A DNA stretch of 45,304 nt from CAZKYP01 sp964556885 (GCA_964556885.1 CAZKYP010000005.1:1-45304); one strand, 5' to 3'; numbered from the stretch's first letter, positions 17,658 through 26,041 are shown. The notes: a model not told the origin generated them from the letters alone. Made by a program: numbers and translations.

Positions 17658-17918
17658 TCACACCTGGGCCGCCTTTTGCACGACTCGTACAAGACGCCAG
17701 TTTTTGGTTTTACTTCGAGGTCTGCATTCGGAAATTTCTATCACGTCACCAACCTTGCTCTGATTATGCTCATCATGAACCGCCAGTCTCGTCCGGCGTC
17801 TCACGTATTTGCCGTATTTGGGATGCTTGACCTTGTAATTGATAACGACTTTAACGGTTTTTTCGCCGCTGTTACTCAACACAATTCCGGTTAAAGTTTT
17901 AATTTCTCGATCCTGCAT
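17658..17918 (-). CDS. rpsQ: 30S ribosomal protein S17
   Basis: 86 residues of the S17 OB-fold. LTGIVLSNSGEKTVKVVINY, KHPKYGKYVRRRTRLAVHDE and GDVIEISECRPRSKTKNWRL are diagnostic. S17 binds the 5' domain of 16S rRNA early in assembly. It is 15 bp upstream of rplN. Confidence 0.97.
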   Translation of the reverse strand: MQDREIKTLTGIVLSNSGEKTVKVVINYKVKHPKYGKYVRRRTRLAVHDEHNQSKVGDVIEISECRPRSKTKNWRLVRVVQKAAQV

Positions 17919-17956
17919 CTTTGTTATCCAGTCTTAAATCACCTACATAAGAACTA

Positions 17957-18142
17957 TTATCTGTTCTGACGCATTATTGTTTTGACCCGGGCGATTTCGC
18001 GTCTTGCGTTAATTACGGCCCTTGAATTCTCTAATTTTTCCGTAACCGCCTGTGAACGCAAATCAAACAAATGCCTCTCAAGCTCTTCAAGCTTTGCTTC
18101 AAGCTCATCCGGACTCATTTCTCGGTAATGCTGCGCCTTCAT
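17957..18142 (-). CDS. rpmC: 50S ribosomal protein L29
   Basis: 61 residues forming two helices: MSPDELEAKLEELERHLFDL and NARREIARVKTIMRQ. L29 lies at the tunnel exit next to L23, the docking site for trigger factor and SRP. It is 15 bp after rplP. Confidence 0.96.
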   Translation of the reverse strand: MKAQHYREMSPDELEAKLEELERHLFDLRSQAVTEKLENSRAVINARREIARVKTIMRQNR

Positions 18143-18157
18143 CTCACGGCTTTCCTT

Positions 18158-18577
18158 CTACAATGAATGTCTTCGCTTTACAAACCTGCATCTGATAGGC
18201 ATTTTATGGGCGACTCTGACCAGTGCTTTTTTCGCCACATCTTCACTAACGCCGCCAATCTCGAAACATACCTGCCCGGGCCTTACTCTGGCCACCCAGA
18301 ATTCGGTTTCACCCTTACCTTTACCCATTCGTGTTTCCAGCGGTTTCGCACTTACCGGTTTATACGGGAATATCCTGATATAGACTTTCCCTTCTCGGTG
18401 CAAAAAATGTGTGGCCGCAACTCTGCCGGCTTCGATATTCCTCGCAGTTATCCAGCTTCTTTCCAAAGCCTGCAAACCGTATTCGCCGAATGCGACATAA
18501 TTGCATCTGGAGGCATTACCCTTCATTTTGCCTCTTTGGCTCTTACGATATTTAACTCTTTTCGGCATCATTGCCAT
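18158..18577 (-). CDS. rplP: 50S ribosomal protein L16
   Basis: 139 residues. MMPKRVKYRKSQRGKMKGNA and RMGKGKGETEFWVARVRPGQ are diagnostic. L16 helps shape the A site and tRNA accommodation corridor. AAGGTG lies 7 nt before the first ATG, which decides the start over the in-frame ATG two codons later. Confidence 0.97.
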   Translation of the reverse strand: MAMMPKRVKYRKSQRGKMKGNASRCNYVAFGEYGLQALERSWITARNIEAGRVAATHFLHREGKVYIRIFPYKPVSAKPLETRMGKGKGETEFWVARVRPGQVCFEIGGVSEDVAKKALVRVAHKMPIRCRFVKRRHSL

Positions 18578-18639
18578 TTTTTCACACCTTTATAAAATCT
18601 ATATCACAAATAATTCTTTCTTATATTCAAAAGCGTTTA

Positions 18640-19452
18640 TTAACTCGATGCCTTATCACTCAGGCCTCCCGGCGAAGCCGCGGCGTTCGTAGCCGCATTA
18701 CTTTTATCGCCTCTTGCCGGAGCAGCCCTGGATTCGCTTTTCTCTCTCATTGAAGGGCCGACACGTCTTGGAGGACGGCGCTTCCTGCGGTAAGCACCTT
18801 GCTGCGCAACTTCCTCACCGAATTTGCCCCTGTAAATCCAGACTTTAACACCAATTGTTCCATAAGTCGTATTCGCCGTTGCGATAGCATAGTCCACATC
18901 GGCATCCAGAGTATGCAATGGAATGCTGCCAAGCTTTTTTGTTTCCTTGCGAGCCATTTCAGAGCCGGCCAAACGTCCGGAACAGGTAATTTTCACCCCT
19001 TTGGCTCCCGCGTTCATCGCCGCTTCGCAAAATTGTTTCATAGTGCGTCTGAACGACGCCCGTTTACTTAGCTGTTCTGCAATCGCTTCACCCACCAAAG
19101 CCGCATTAAGGTCCGGCTCTTTGATTTCAATAACATTGACACTAATCTTGCGGCCGGTTCTTGCTTCCAGTTCTTCCCGTAATTTATCGACCTCACCGCC
19201 TCTCGGTCCGATTACTACGCCCGGGCGAGCGCTGTGCAGTGTCACCTTTACCTCGTTTCGAGTCCTGATTATCTCAGTCTTCGCCACCGCACCTTTGGGC
19301 ATAGTACGATTAAATTTGTCGTCTATAAATTGCCTGATTTTCTGGTCCTCGACGAGAAAATCTCCATAATTAGCTTTGGGAGCAAACCATGTACTTTGCC
19401 ATCCAAGTGTAATTCCCGTTCTAAAACCTATTGGCGATGTTTTCTGACCCAT
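18640..19452 (-). CDS. rpsC: 30S ribosomal protein S3 with extended C-terminal tail
   Basis: 270 residues. MGQKTSPIGFRTGITLGWQS starts the protein, the KH domain carries RPGVVIGPRGGEVDKLREEL, and GTIGVKVWIYRGKF ends the conserved C-domain. S3 lines the mRNA entry tunnel and has helicase activity. Residues ~233 to 270 are an extra tail rich in Ala, Ser, Arg and Lys; most bacterial S3s stop soon after the conserved domain. GAGACACGAAATT precedes the ATG. Confidence 0.97.
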   Translation of the reverse strand: MGQKTSPIGFRTGITLGWQSTWFAPKANYGDFLVEDQKIRQFIDDKFNRTMPKGAVAKTEIIRTRNEVKVTLHSARPGVVIGPRGGEVDKLREELEARTGRKISVNVIEIKEPDLNAALVGEAIAEQLSKRASFRRTMKQFCEAAMNAGAKGVKITCSGRLAGSEMARKETKKLGSIPLHTLDADVDYAIATANTTYGTIGVKVWIYRGKFGEEVAQQGAYRRKRRPPRRVGPSMREKSESRAAPARGDKSNAATNAAASPGGLSDKASS

Positions 19453-19506
19453 AATTTCGTGTCTCGTTTTACGAATATTTTTCTATATAAAAACTTATTC
19501 CCCTTC

Positions 19507-20055
19507 TTACGCCTGTGTCACTGTTACATAAATATGACATGCTTTCTTGCGAATCGGATACGCCTTTCCTCTGTCCTTCGGTATCCATCTTTTCGTACCC
19601 AGACGCACACCGGCGTCGTCAACCCTGGCGCATGATACGTAAAGATTTTCCACATCGGCCTGCTGCTCATCCGCGTCTGCAACCGCACTTTTCAAGACCT
19701 TGTTAACCATCGAAGCGGCACGCTTTCTCGTAAACTTCAGAATATCCATCGCATCCTGAACACTCCGGCCGACTATCAACTGCGTCACCAAACGAGCTTT
19801 ACTCGGTGAAATCGGGGCGTAACGACAAGATGACTGCCAATCAGACAATTCATTCGCCTCGACCGACAGAGCAGTAGCCAGACGGCGAATGTCATCCATG
19901 CTCGGTTGAGGCTTGTACAGTCCTTTTTGCCAGTTTTTTACCGCTGCAGTCGCTTGCTTCCGGCTTAAACTGCCTCTGGCAAGCCGCTCGGACAATTCAT
20001 CCACGCCAAGTTTTCTTTCCTGGCAAAGCTCTTTTAATTTATTAGCACTTAACAT
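19507..20055 (-). CDS. rplV: 50S ribosomal protein L22 fused to an N-terminal XRE-type helix-turn-helix domain
   Basis: 182 residues from the ATG at 20055; a TTG at 20079 would add 8. The C-terminal ~110 residues are a normal L22: CRYAPISPSKARLVTQLIVG, KFTRKRAASMVNKVLKSAVA, PKDRGKAYPIRKKACHIYVT. L22 lines the polypeptide exit tunnel. Residues 1 to ~72 are extra and read as a Cro/C1-type HTH: LKELCQERKLGVDELSERLA, then AVKNWQKGLYKPQPSMDDIR, RLATALSVEANELSDW. The pattern (helix 2-turn-helix 3, V..W.KG...P, LA.AL.V..NEL) is that of XRE DNA-binding domains. There is no stop or frameshift between the two parts. It lies between rpsS and rpsC as usual. Whether the domain binds DNA, RNA or protein is unknown. 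Confidence 0.95.
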   Translation of the reverse strand: MLSANKLKELCQERKLGVDELSERLARGSLSRKQATAAVKNWQKGLYKPQPSMDDIRRLATALSVEANELSDWQSSCRYAPISPSKARLVTQLIVGRSVQDAMDILKFTRKRAASMVNKVLKSAVADADEQQADVENLYVSCARVDDAGVRLGTKRWIPKDRGKAYPIRKKACHIYVTVTQA

Positions 20056-20096
20056 ACTTATTATCTCGTAATCAGCCAATCAATAATATTTTCTGG

Positions 20097-20366
20097 CTAT
20101 TTTATTTTCTTGCTCGAATGTCCCTTAAACAATCTTGTCGGCGAGAACTCACCCAGCTTGTGACCAACCATGTCTTCCGTAACAAGAACCTTATGAAACA
20201 TCTTTCCATTGTGGACCAGAAATGTAAAACCTACAAACTCAGGAACAATTGTACATCTCCTCGCCCATGTCTTTATCGGTTCCCGTGAGCCGGATGCATT
20301 TTGCTTGTTCACCTTGATGATAAGTTTTTCATCAACGTATGGTCCTTTTTTAAGAGATCTTCCCAT
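20097..20366 (-). CDS. rpsS: 30S ribosomal protein S19
   Basis: 89 residues. MGRSLKKGPYVDEKLIIKVN, SREPIKTWARRCTIVPEFVG and GHKLGEFSPTRLFKGHSSKK are highly conserved. S19 sits in the 30S head beside S13. It is 48 bp downstream of rplB and 41 bp upstream of rplV's ATG. GAGATACTGAA precedes the ATG. Confidence 0.98.
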   Translation of the reverse strand: MGRSLKKGPYVDEKLIIKVNKQNASGSREPIKTWARRCTIVPEFVGFTFLVHNGKMFHKVLVTEDMVGHKLGEFSPTRLFKGHSSKKIK

Positions 20367-20414
20367 TTCAGTATCTCATATATTTAACTGCGTGTTGTTT
20401 TCAACACGATAAAA

Positions 20415-21266
20415 CTATATTGACAATTGTTTTTGCCTCTTGCTTTTACGTCTTCTTATAATTCTGTTGTTGCTTGTTTTTCTCGGATTTCTTGTTTTTC
20501 CACCCTTTGCCAGAACACCCGTCGGAGAACACGGATGCCGTCCACCGTTTGCCCTGCCTTCTCCGCCACCCATCGGGTGAGATACGGGATTCTGAGCCTT
20601 TCCTCTTACATGAGGTCTCTTGCCCAGGTGTCGCTGCCTGCCCGCTTTACCGATCCGTACATTCTGAAAATCGGGATTGCTCAACTGACCAATAGTAGCC
20701 CGGCATTCCTTACGCAACATACGCATTTCACCACTCGGTAAAATTACAGTAACCCAATCTCCTTCTTTAGCCACGATTCTTGCAGAGCCGCCGGCACCTC
20801 TTACCATTTTACCGCCCTGTCCGGTCCTCATCTCGATATTATGAATCTCAAGACCGGCGGGAATCGCAGCCATTGGCATTGCATTGCCAACCTTAGGCTC
20901 ACATACTGCTCCGCTCTCGACAAGGTCACCCACCTTGATACCGGCCGGCGCCAATATATATCTCTTTTCGCCGTCCGCATAATGCAGCAGTGATATAAAG
21001 CAATTCCTGTTCGGGTCGTATTCAACCGATGCAACCTTTGCCGGAATGCTGTCTTTGTCGCGCTTGAAGTCGATAACCCTGTATATCTTTCTCGCCCCGC
21101 CGCCCCTGAATCGAACAGTGGTCATGCCGGAATGATTTCTTCCGCCGCTCTTCTTTATCCGCTTACAAAGCGATTTTTCCGGCTTCGTAGCCGTCAATTC
21201 GGCGTAATCATTTACCGAGCTGTTCCTGCGTCCTGCACTTGTCGGTCTGTATATTCGTATACCCAT
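20415..21266 (-). CDS. rplB: 50S ribosomal protein L2
   Basis: 283 residues. GRNHSGMTTVRFRGGGARKI, the KGDWVTVILPSGEMRML-like core and the SHPMGGGEGRANGGRHP motif containing the conserved His near the peptidyl transferase centre identify L2. It is required for subunit joining. GAGATACGAATT precedes the ATG. Standard S10-operon position. Confidence 0.98.
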   Translation of the reverse strand: MGIRIYRPTSAGRRNSSVNDYAELTATKPEKSLCKRIKKSGGRNHSGMTTVRFRGGGARKIYRVIDFKRDKDSIPAKVASVEYDPNRNCFISLLHYADGEKRYILAPAGIKVGDLVESGAVCEPKVGNAMPMAAIPAGLEIHNIEMRTGQGGKMVRGAGGSARIVAKEGDWVTVILPSGEMRMLRKECRATIGQLSNPDFQNVRIGKAGRQRHLGKRPHVRGKAQNPVSHPMGGGEGRANGGRHPCSPTGVLAKGGKTRNPRKTSNNRIIRRRKSKRQKQLSI

Positions 21267-21294
21267 AATTCGTATCTCTATATCAAATGTCGAT

Positions 21295-21573
21295 TTAGAA
21301 CAAATCGATATGGTAATCCGGGTCCAAAATAACTACAGCTTTTTTCCAGCTCGATGTCATACCGTATGTTCTTCCTTTTCGACGGTATTTTCCCTTGCGG
21401 TTGGCTGTTCTTACTTTCTGTACCCTAACGTTGTATATCTTTTCCACAGCGTTCTTAATCTGTGTTTTATTGGCCTTCTTATTAACTTCAAAGTTATATG
21501 CACCTTTAATATTCGCGAAGTGCATTCCCTGTTCCGTAACCAAAGGCCGAATTATAATGTTATAATCATCCAC
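21295..21573 (-). CDS. rplW: 50S ribosomal protein L23
   Basis: 92 residues starting at a GTG (21573). IIRPLVTEQGMHFANIKGAY, NFEVNKKANKTQIKNAVEKI and YNVRVQKVRTANRKGKYRRK match L23, the tunnel-exit protein that recruits trigger factor and SRP. It follows rplD by 11 bp, so coupling is likely. Confidence 0.97.
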   Translation of the reverse strand: MDDYNIIIRPLVTEQGMHFANIKGAYNFEVNKKANKTQIKNAVEKIYNVRVQKVRTANRKGKYRRKGRTYGMTSSWKKAVVILDPDYHIDLF

Positions 21574-21584
21574 ATTAATACCCG

Positions 21585-22226
21585 TTAATTTTCACTCGCC
21601 CGATCTTTGTTTAAGACGGACAAAAGAGCGTCTTTTGTAAAAAGCATCTTGCTGTAATTGCATATATCGCCGGCATTCAACTCGCTCACCGGCATAACAG
21701 CTATCCTGGGAATATTCCTGGCGGATTTAACGATTATTTCATCTGTTTTAGCAAGTGTAACAAGGCAGCTACGGTCAATCTTCAGGTTCTTCAGAATACC
21801 CGCAAAAACTTTTGTTTCCGGTTTGTCCAGATTCAATCCGTCAATAACAATAACATTCTTGCTTAGGAGTTTCGCTAAAATGGCAGAGTCTCTTGCCAGT
21901 TTTTTCTGTTTTCGAGGCATGTCTTTTCCAAAATCTCTGGGAACTTTGGCAAATGTAACACCGCCGCCTACACGTTTGCCGGTCCTGATATTACCGACTC
22001 TGGCATTACCCGTACCTTTTTGCCTGAACAGCTTTTTGGTCGAACCGGCCACCATGGATCTGTCTTTAGTTGCGGCCGTACCCACGCGTTTGTTGGCGTG
22101 ATACATAACAATAGCCTGCTTTAACAAAGGATACCTGACAGTTCCGCCCAGAGCGGACGTATCAACCTTCAAGCTTTCAACCTCTTTGCCATCCTGATTG
22201 TAAACAGCTAAATTAATCATTTTCAT
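21585..22226 (-). CDS. rplD: 50S ribosomal protein L4
   Basis: 213 residues. YHANKRVGTAATKDRSMVAG, KKLFRQKGTGNARVGNIRTG and RKQKKLARDSAILAKLLSKN are the conserved L4 loop and core. L4 reaches into the exit tunnel opposite L22. In E. coli it autoregulates the S10 operon; here an L4 target in the rpsJ leader could not be recognised. An ATG two codons in is an alternative start. Confidence 0.97.
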   Translation of the reverse strand: MKMINLAVYNQDGKEVESLKVDTSALGGTVRYPLLKQAIVMYHANKRVGTAATKDRSMVAGSTKKLFRQKGTGNARVGNIRTGKRVGGGVTFAKVPRDFGKDMPRKQKKLARDSAILAKLLSKNVIVIDGLNLDKPETKVFAGILKNLKIDRSCLVTLAKTDEIIVKSARNIPRIAVMPVSELNAGDICNYSKMLFTKDALLSVLNKDRASEN

Positions 22227-22289
22227 TTATCTTGTTTTACGTTACCGCCTCTTCGGCAATCACATCACAGTTTGTTAAATCGAGCTTTA

Positions 22290-22952
22290 CTATGATTCTT
22301 GTTTTAATTTCTTTATTGCACTTCGAACTATACAATAGGATCCGGCCGGGCCTGGTACAGGGCCCTTGATCACCAATAAATTCTTTTCCGGATCTATCGA
22401 AACCAATACGTGGTTTTTGGTTGTCACGCGAGCATCTCCCATGTGCCCCGACATCCTCTTGCCTTTTTTTAGTTTGCCGCTATGACCACGATCTGTAGCA
22501 AAACTCGCAATAGAACCGGGAGCTCTGTGCCTTCGTTCTGTACCGTGAGATGCAGGAAAACCACCAAAGTTGTGTCTTTTCATTACACCGGCATAACCTT
22601 TACCCTTGCTGATACCGATAACGTCTACCAGTTTTTCTTTCTCAAAGACCGAAACCGTAAGAAACTCTCCGGCCTTATACGGAACATCAGCACTATTCGG
22701 CAGCCTCATTTCCCTGATAAATCTCTTCGATGAAGTACCGGATTTCTCCGCATGGCCCGCCTGCGGCTTTTTTACACGCGAGGCCTTTATATCATCAAAA
22801 CCAAGTTGAACTGCATTGTAACCATTATCTTCAGAAGTCTTGACCTGCATAATAGCACAAGGGCCCGCCTGTATCACCGTAACCGGGACCAATTTGCCCG
22901 TTTCGTCAAAAACCTGTGTCATTCCTACTTTTTTTCCAAGTAACATTACCAT
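22290..22952 (-). CDS. rplC: 50S ribosomal protein L3
   Basis: 220 residues. LLGKKVGMTQVFDETGKLVP, GKGYAGVMKRHNFGGFPASH and KGKRMSGHMGDARVTTKNHV are diagnostic. L3 organises the peptidyl transferase centre. The second in-frame ATG (22946) is an equally possible start; AAGGAA lies rather far upstream of both. Confidence 0.97.
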   Translation of the reverse strand: MVMLLGKKVGMTQVFDETGKLVPVTVIQAGPCAIMQVKTSEDNGYNAVQLGFDDIKASRVKKPQAGHAEKSGTSSKRFIREMRLPNSADVPYKAGEFLTVSVFEKEKLVDVIGISKGKGYAGVMKRHNFGGFPASHGTERRHRAPGSIASFATDRGHSGKLKKGKRMSGHMGDARVTTKNHVLVSIDPEKNLLVIKGPVPGPAGSYCIVRSAIKKLKQES

Positions 22953-23017
22953 TGTATCGTTTCTAATTCCTTATAAACCGAGTCAGATTATTCGGCCCGG
23001 TCAAGTCATTTTATTTG

Positions 23018-23332
23018 TTAAGCCTTAATCCTCACAAAAACCCCGGCCGGTACAACCAGGCGATTCAACACTTCCACAGTTCTTGCATTTGCTTCATGAA
23101 TATCAATCAGACGTTTATGTGTTCTCAATTCGAATTGCTCACGAGATTTCTTATCAATATGAGGACTTCGTAAAACCGTATATCTCTCCACACGTGTTGG
23201 TAACGGCACCGGACCACTTACACGGGCATTTGTCTTTCTCGCATGCTCCACAATTTCCTTGGCGGAAGCATCAAGCGCCCTGTGATCATAGGACTCCATT
23301 TTTATTCTTATTCTTTCAGTTTCTGCAGCCAT
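23018..23332 (-). CDS. rpsJ: 30S ribosomal protein S10
   Basis: 104 residues. IRIKMESYDHRALDASAKEI, SGPVPLPTRVERYTVLRSPH and EQFELRTHKRLIDIHEANAR match S10, also the NusE subunit of antitermination complexes. It heads the S10 segment: 571 bp without genes lie upstream, containing promoter-like sites and inverted repeats. GGGAACTTT precedes the ATG. Confidence 0.98.
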   Translation of the reverse strand: MAAETERIRIKMESYDHRALDASAKEIVEHARKTNARVSGPVPLPTRVERYTVLRSPHIDKKSREQFELRTHKRLIDIHEANARTVEVLNRLVVPAGVFVRIKA

Positions 23333-23411
23333 AAAGTTCCCGTTTCAGAAATCTGCTTATCCTGCATTATATTATCGGCCGTTTCGTGGCATTTAATTAT
23401 ATTCTCATTTC

Positions 23412-23431
23412 CAAGCTTACATAAAAGCTTG
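23412..23431. repeat. Palindrome CAAGCTT-acataa-AAGCTTG at the predicted S10 start site
   Basis: Seven-base arms with a six-base spacer. It lies just downstream of the predicted -10 box (23433-23438, minus strand) and would straddle +1, so it could be an operator in DNA or a small hairpin at the mRNA 5' end. It has no T-run on either side, so it is not a terminator. Confidence 0.5.
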
Positions 23432-23432
23432 A

Positions 23433-23460
23433 AGTATACGCATTTATAGCAGAAACGCAA
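23433..23460 (-). promoter_or_regulatory. Candidate S10-operon promoter
   Basis: On the minus strand TTGCGT (23455-23460) is followed after 16 bp by TATACT (23433-23438, 5 of 6 consensus). The spacer itself contains TGCTATAAAT, which could serve as an extended -10. The predicted start near 23426 gives a leader of about 95 nt before rpsJ. One arm of a 12-bp inverted repeat lies in the spacer. Confidence 0.5.
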
Positions 23461-23504
23461 ACTAAATAATCCTTAATCATGTCTACAATTTATCTGCTAT
23501 AAAT
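23442..23504. repeat. 12-bp perfect inverted repeat overlapping the S10 promoter spacer
   Basis: ATTTATAGCAGA at 23442-23453 is the exact reverse complement of TCTGCTATAAAT at 23493-23504. Arm centres are 51 bp apart, close to five helical turns. The proximal arm lies between the -35 and -10 boxes of the candidate S10 promoter. This geometry would suit a repressor binding both arms, though a long-range RNA stem from the upstream promoter is also possible. Confidence 0.5.
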
Positions 23505-23816
23505 TATTTTCTTCCATCTGATTCAAGCAGGAGAGGCCTTTTTTTGTTTATTTAACTATCACTGATTTACACAGCGGCACTATCTTGCCCCGATCATTCC
23601 CTTAAAAGTCTCAGTGATCAATAATCAATTTCGCCTTCCTTATGAGCTTGGATTACGACCAAATCAAGGCCCATCCAAAACCATATACGGGTTTTCAGGT
23701 ACACCCCTAACTAAATCGTAACTACTTCCCTGACCAAATTATAAAGGACATGCCACAGCCCAACTAAGGTTACGCAAAGCCAAATCGGCAATGCTCGCTA
23801 CGGCTGAAAACTTCGA

Positions 23817-23845
23817 AGATTACCACACAGATTAAACAATGTCAA
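23817..23845 (-). promoter_or_regulatory. Candidate upstream promoter with perfect -35 box
   Basis: On the minus strand TTGACA (23840-23845) is followed after 17 bp by TAATCT (23817-23822). The -35 is perfect; the -10 is weak but preceded by TGG. It lies about 60 bp downstream of the fusA stop and would make a ~480-nt leader for rpsJ. Confidence 0.4.
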
Positions 23846-23903
23846 CATAATGTAAGAAATAATTTAAATAATTTTCAAATATTATAAAAAATGCTCTTTC
23901 TAT

Positions 23904-25979
23904 CTATAAAACAATCTGTTCTGCAATCTGTTCAGGTATTTTTTCATAGCTCAGAGGCTCCATTGTATAAGTTCCCCTGCCCGCCGTTGCACTTCTTAAC
24001 TCGCTGGAATAGCCAAACATCTCAACAAGAGGTGCTTTGGCATCGATTACCTGCATATTCCCATGCACCCGACAATCAGTAATCAAACCTCTTTTTGCAA
24101 GAAGACTGCCCTGGACAGCTCCAAAACTATTCTGTGGGACCACAACCTGAAGTCGCATTATTGGCTCGAGCAACACAGGTCCGGCCTCTTTTATCGCCTT
24201 TTCTACCGCAATCGCACCGGCCTGCTCGAAGGCCAAACCGGAAGAATCTACGGAATGAAACGAGCCGTCAATTAATGTAACTTTAATTCCCACAACAGGA
24301 TAACCTGCTAATACGCCGCTGCCTAAGGCATCCTTAACACCCCTTTGTACATCCGGCGCATACTCTTTCGGTACCTTATCACCCGGTGCGATATTTTGAA
24401 ATTCGAAATCACTCTTCCAACGGCCATCCTCGTTCAATAAAGGCTCAACTTCTAAAACAACATGGCCATACTGTCCATGACCGCCTGTTTGACGGATAAA
24501 TTTTCCTTCCGCCTGGGCCGTCCTGGTAATAGCTTCTTTGAATGCAACCCTCGGTTTGCCGATTCTTATTTGCAGTCCTTTTTCCCTTATCAGCTTATGC
24601 TGTAAAATCTCCAGATGCAATTCCCCCATTCCGCTGATTATTGTTTGGCCGGTTTCGGCATCCCTTTTATACTCGAACGTGGGATCCTCACGTCTTAAAT
24701 CATCCAGCGCATCACCCAATCTCGCCTTATCCGAAGCGGTGCCGGGTTCTATAGACATATTGATAACAGTCTGTGGGAATGTAATACTGGGCAGGCAAAC
24801 AGGTTTCTTGGGATCGCAAATCGTATCTCCGGTAAGAGTTTGTTTCAGACCAACAACGGCGACTATATCCCCGGCGCCGGCCGAATCCAATATCTTGCGT
24901 TCTTTTGCGTGCATCTCGAATATTCTGGTAATATTTTCCCGTTTATCCCGATTGGGATTCAGGACTCTGCTGCCTGATTTAAGTCTGCCCTGATAAATCC
25001 TCAGAAAATACAAATCGCCGTGAACATCGCTGGTAATCTTGAATGCAAGAGCCACCAGGCTGCTGTTATAGTCGCACTTTATGGGCACAGTTTTATTAGG
25101 ATCGTTCGGTTTATGACCGATTATGGCTTCTTTATCCAAAGGAGAAGGCAGGTATGCTATGACTCCGTCGAGCAGCCTCTGAATACCAATGTACTTTAAT
25201 GCAGAGCCGACGAAAACCGGATTCACCTTGTTACTTAAAGTTCCCTTTCTTATCGCCCTTTGTATAATTTCTGTATCGACCTGTTCATCATGAACATATT
25301 TGTCCATTAGCTCTTCATCATGCTCGGCCGCAAGCTCGATCATATCATGCCTTTGCTGTTCGGCTGATTTTTTCAGTTCTTCCGGAATTTCGGTCTCGAT
25401 GAATGTCGCCCCCATCTTTTCGGTCTGATAAAAAACTGCCTTCATCTTTACAAGGTCGATAAGCCCTGTAAAAGTATCGGCGGCCCCTATCGGTATATGC
25501 ACCAATATCGGATTGGCCAGGAGCTTATCACGTATGCTACTGACGGACATCTCAAAATCAGCCCCGATTTTATCCATCTTGTTAATAAAGCAAAGACAAG
25601 GCAGCTCGTATTTTTGCCCCTGTCTCCAGACGGTTTCACTCTGGGCCTGCACCCCTTCGCTCGCATCAAAAACAGCCACCGCGCTATCGAGAACACGTAA
25701 CGACCTCTCAACCTCCGCTGTAAAATCAATGTGACCCGGTGTGTCTATCAGGTTGATTTCAAAATCCTTCCAGGGGCATTTCGTAGCGGCTGAAGTGATT
25801 GTTATGCCTCTTTTCTGCTCTTCCTCGAGATAATCCATAACCGCAGTACCGTTATGGACCTCGCCCATTTTATAGGTCTTTCCGGAATAATAGAGGATAC
25901 GCTCTGTAACGGTCGTCTTGCCCGCATCAATATGGGCCATAATACCAATATTCCGAAGCTTTGTTAGAGAGCTTGACAT
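23904..25979 (-). CDS. fusA: Elongation factor G
   Basis: 691 residues. The G domain shows AHIDAGKTT (15-23), the normal switch I KRGITITSAAT, DTPGHIDFT and NKMDK. Domains II-V follow, with the domain IV segment FIRQTGGHGQYGHVVLEVEP and the tip loop SFHSVDSSGLAFEQAG, then RGTYTMEPLSYEKIP. EF-G drives translocation and, with RRF, ribosome recycling. It follows rpsG as in str operons, but a strong terminator lies between them and there is no adjacent tuf. Its switch I is canonical, in contrast to the EF-Tu of this window. Confidence 0.97.
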   Translation of the reverse strand: MSSSLTKLRNIGIMAHIDAGKTTVTERILYYSGKTYKMGEVHNGTAVMDYLEEEQKRGITITSAATKCPWKDFEINLIDTPGHIDFTAEVERSLRVLDSAVAVFDASEGVQAQSETVWRQGQKYELPCLCFINKMDKIGADFEMSVSSIRDKLLANPILVHIPIGAADTFTGLIDLVKMKAVFYQTEKMGATFIETEIPEELKKSAEQQRHDMIELAAEHDEELMDKYVHDEQVDTEIIQRAIRKGTLSNKVNPVFVGSALKYIGIQRLLDGVIAYLPSPLDKEAIIGHKPNDPNKTVPIKCDYNSSLVALAFKITSDVHGDLYFLRIYQGRLKSGSRVLNPNRDKRENITRIFEMHAKERKILDSAGAGDIVAVVGLKQTLTGDTICDPKKPVCLPSITFPQTVINMSIEPGTASDKARLGDALDDLRREDPTFEYKRDAETGQTIISGMGELHLEILQHKLIREKGLQIRIGKPRVAFKEAITRTAQAEGKFIRQTGGHGQYGHVVLEVEPLLNEDGRWKSDFEFQNIAPGDKVPKEYAPDVQRGVKDALGSGVLAGYPVVGIKVTLIDGSFHSVDSSGLAFEQAGAIAVEKAIKEAGPVLLEPIMRLQVVVPQNSFGAVQGSLLAKRGLITDCRVHGNMQVIDAKAPLVEMFGYSSELRSATAGRGTYTMEPLSYEKIPEQIAEQIVL

Positions 25980-26041
25980 ATTTCACAACCGGAGCTTTTT
26001 AGCTTTAATCTGTCAAATAAAAAAGGCTACTATCGATACAT

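Larger units (their letters stand above)
23333..23903 (-). other. 571-bp non-coding region between fusA and rpsJ (S10-operon leader region)
   Basis: No gene is seen on either strand. The region holds two minus-strand promoter-like sites (23433-23460 and 23817-23845), a 7-bp palindrome with a 6-nt loop (23412-23431), a 12-bp perfect inverted repeat (23442-23453 with 23493-23504) and an 8-bp inverted repeat (23558-23565 with 23611-23618). The S10 mRNA leader would be about 95 or 480 nt depending on the promoter. No clear fusA terminator is visible. Confidence 0.6.

Noticed and set aside
19507..20079. The L22 extension as a separate upstream gene or a frameshift joining two genes
   Set aside because: The HTH and L22 parts are in one frame with no stop, and no start or binding site is seen at the junction.
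23526..23548. gagaggccttttttt as a plus-strand terminator
   Set aside because: The palindrome is only AGGCCT with no loop, and no plus-strand gene ends nearby.
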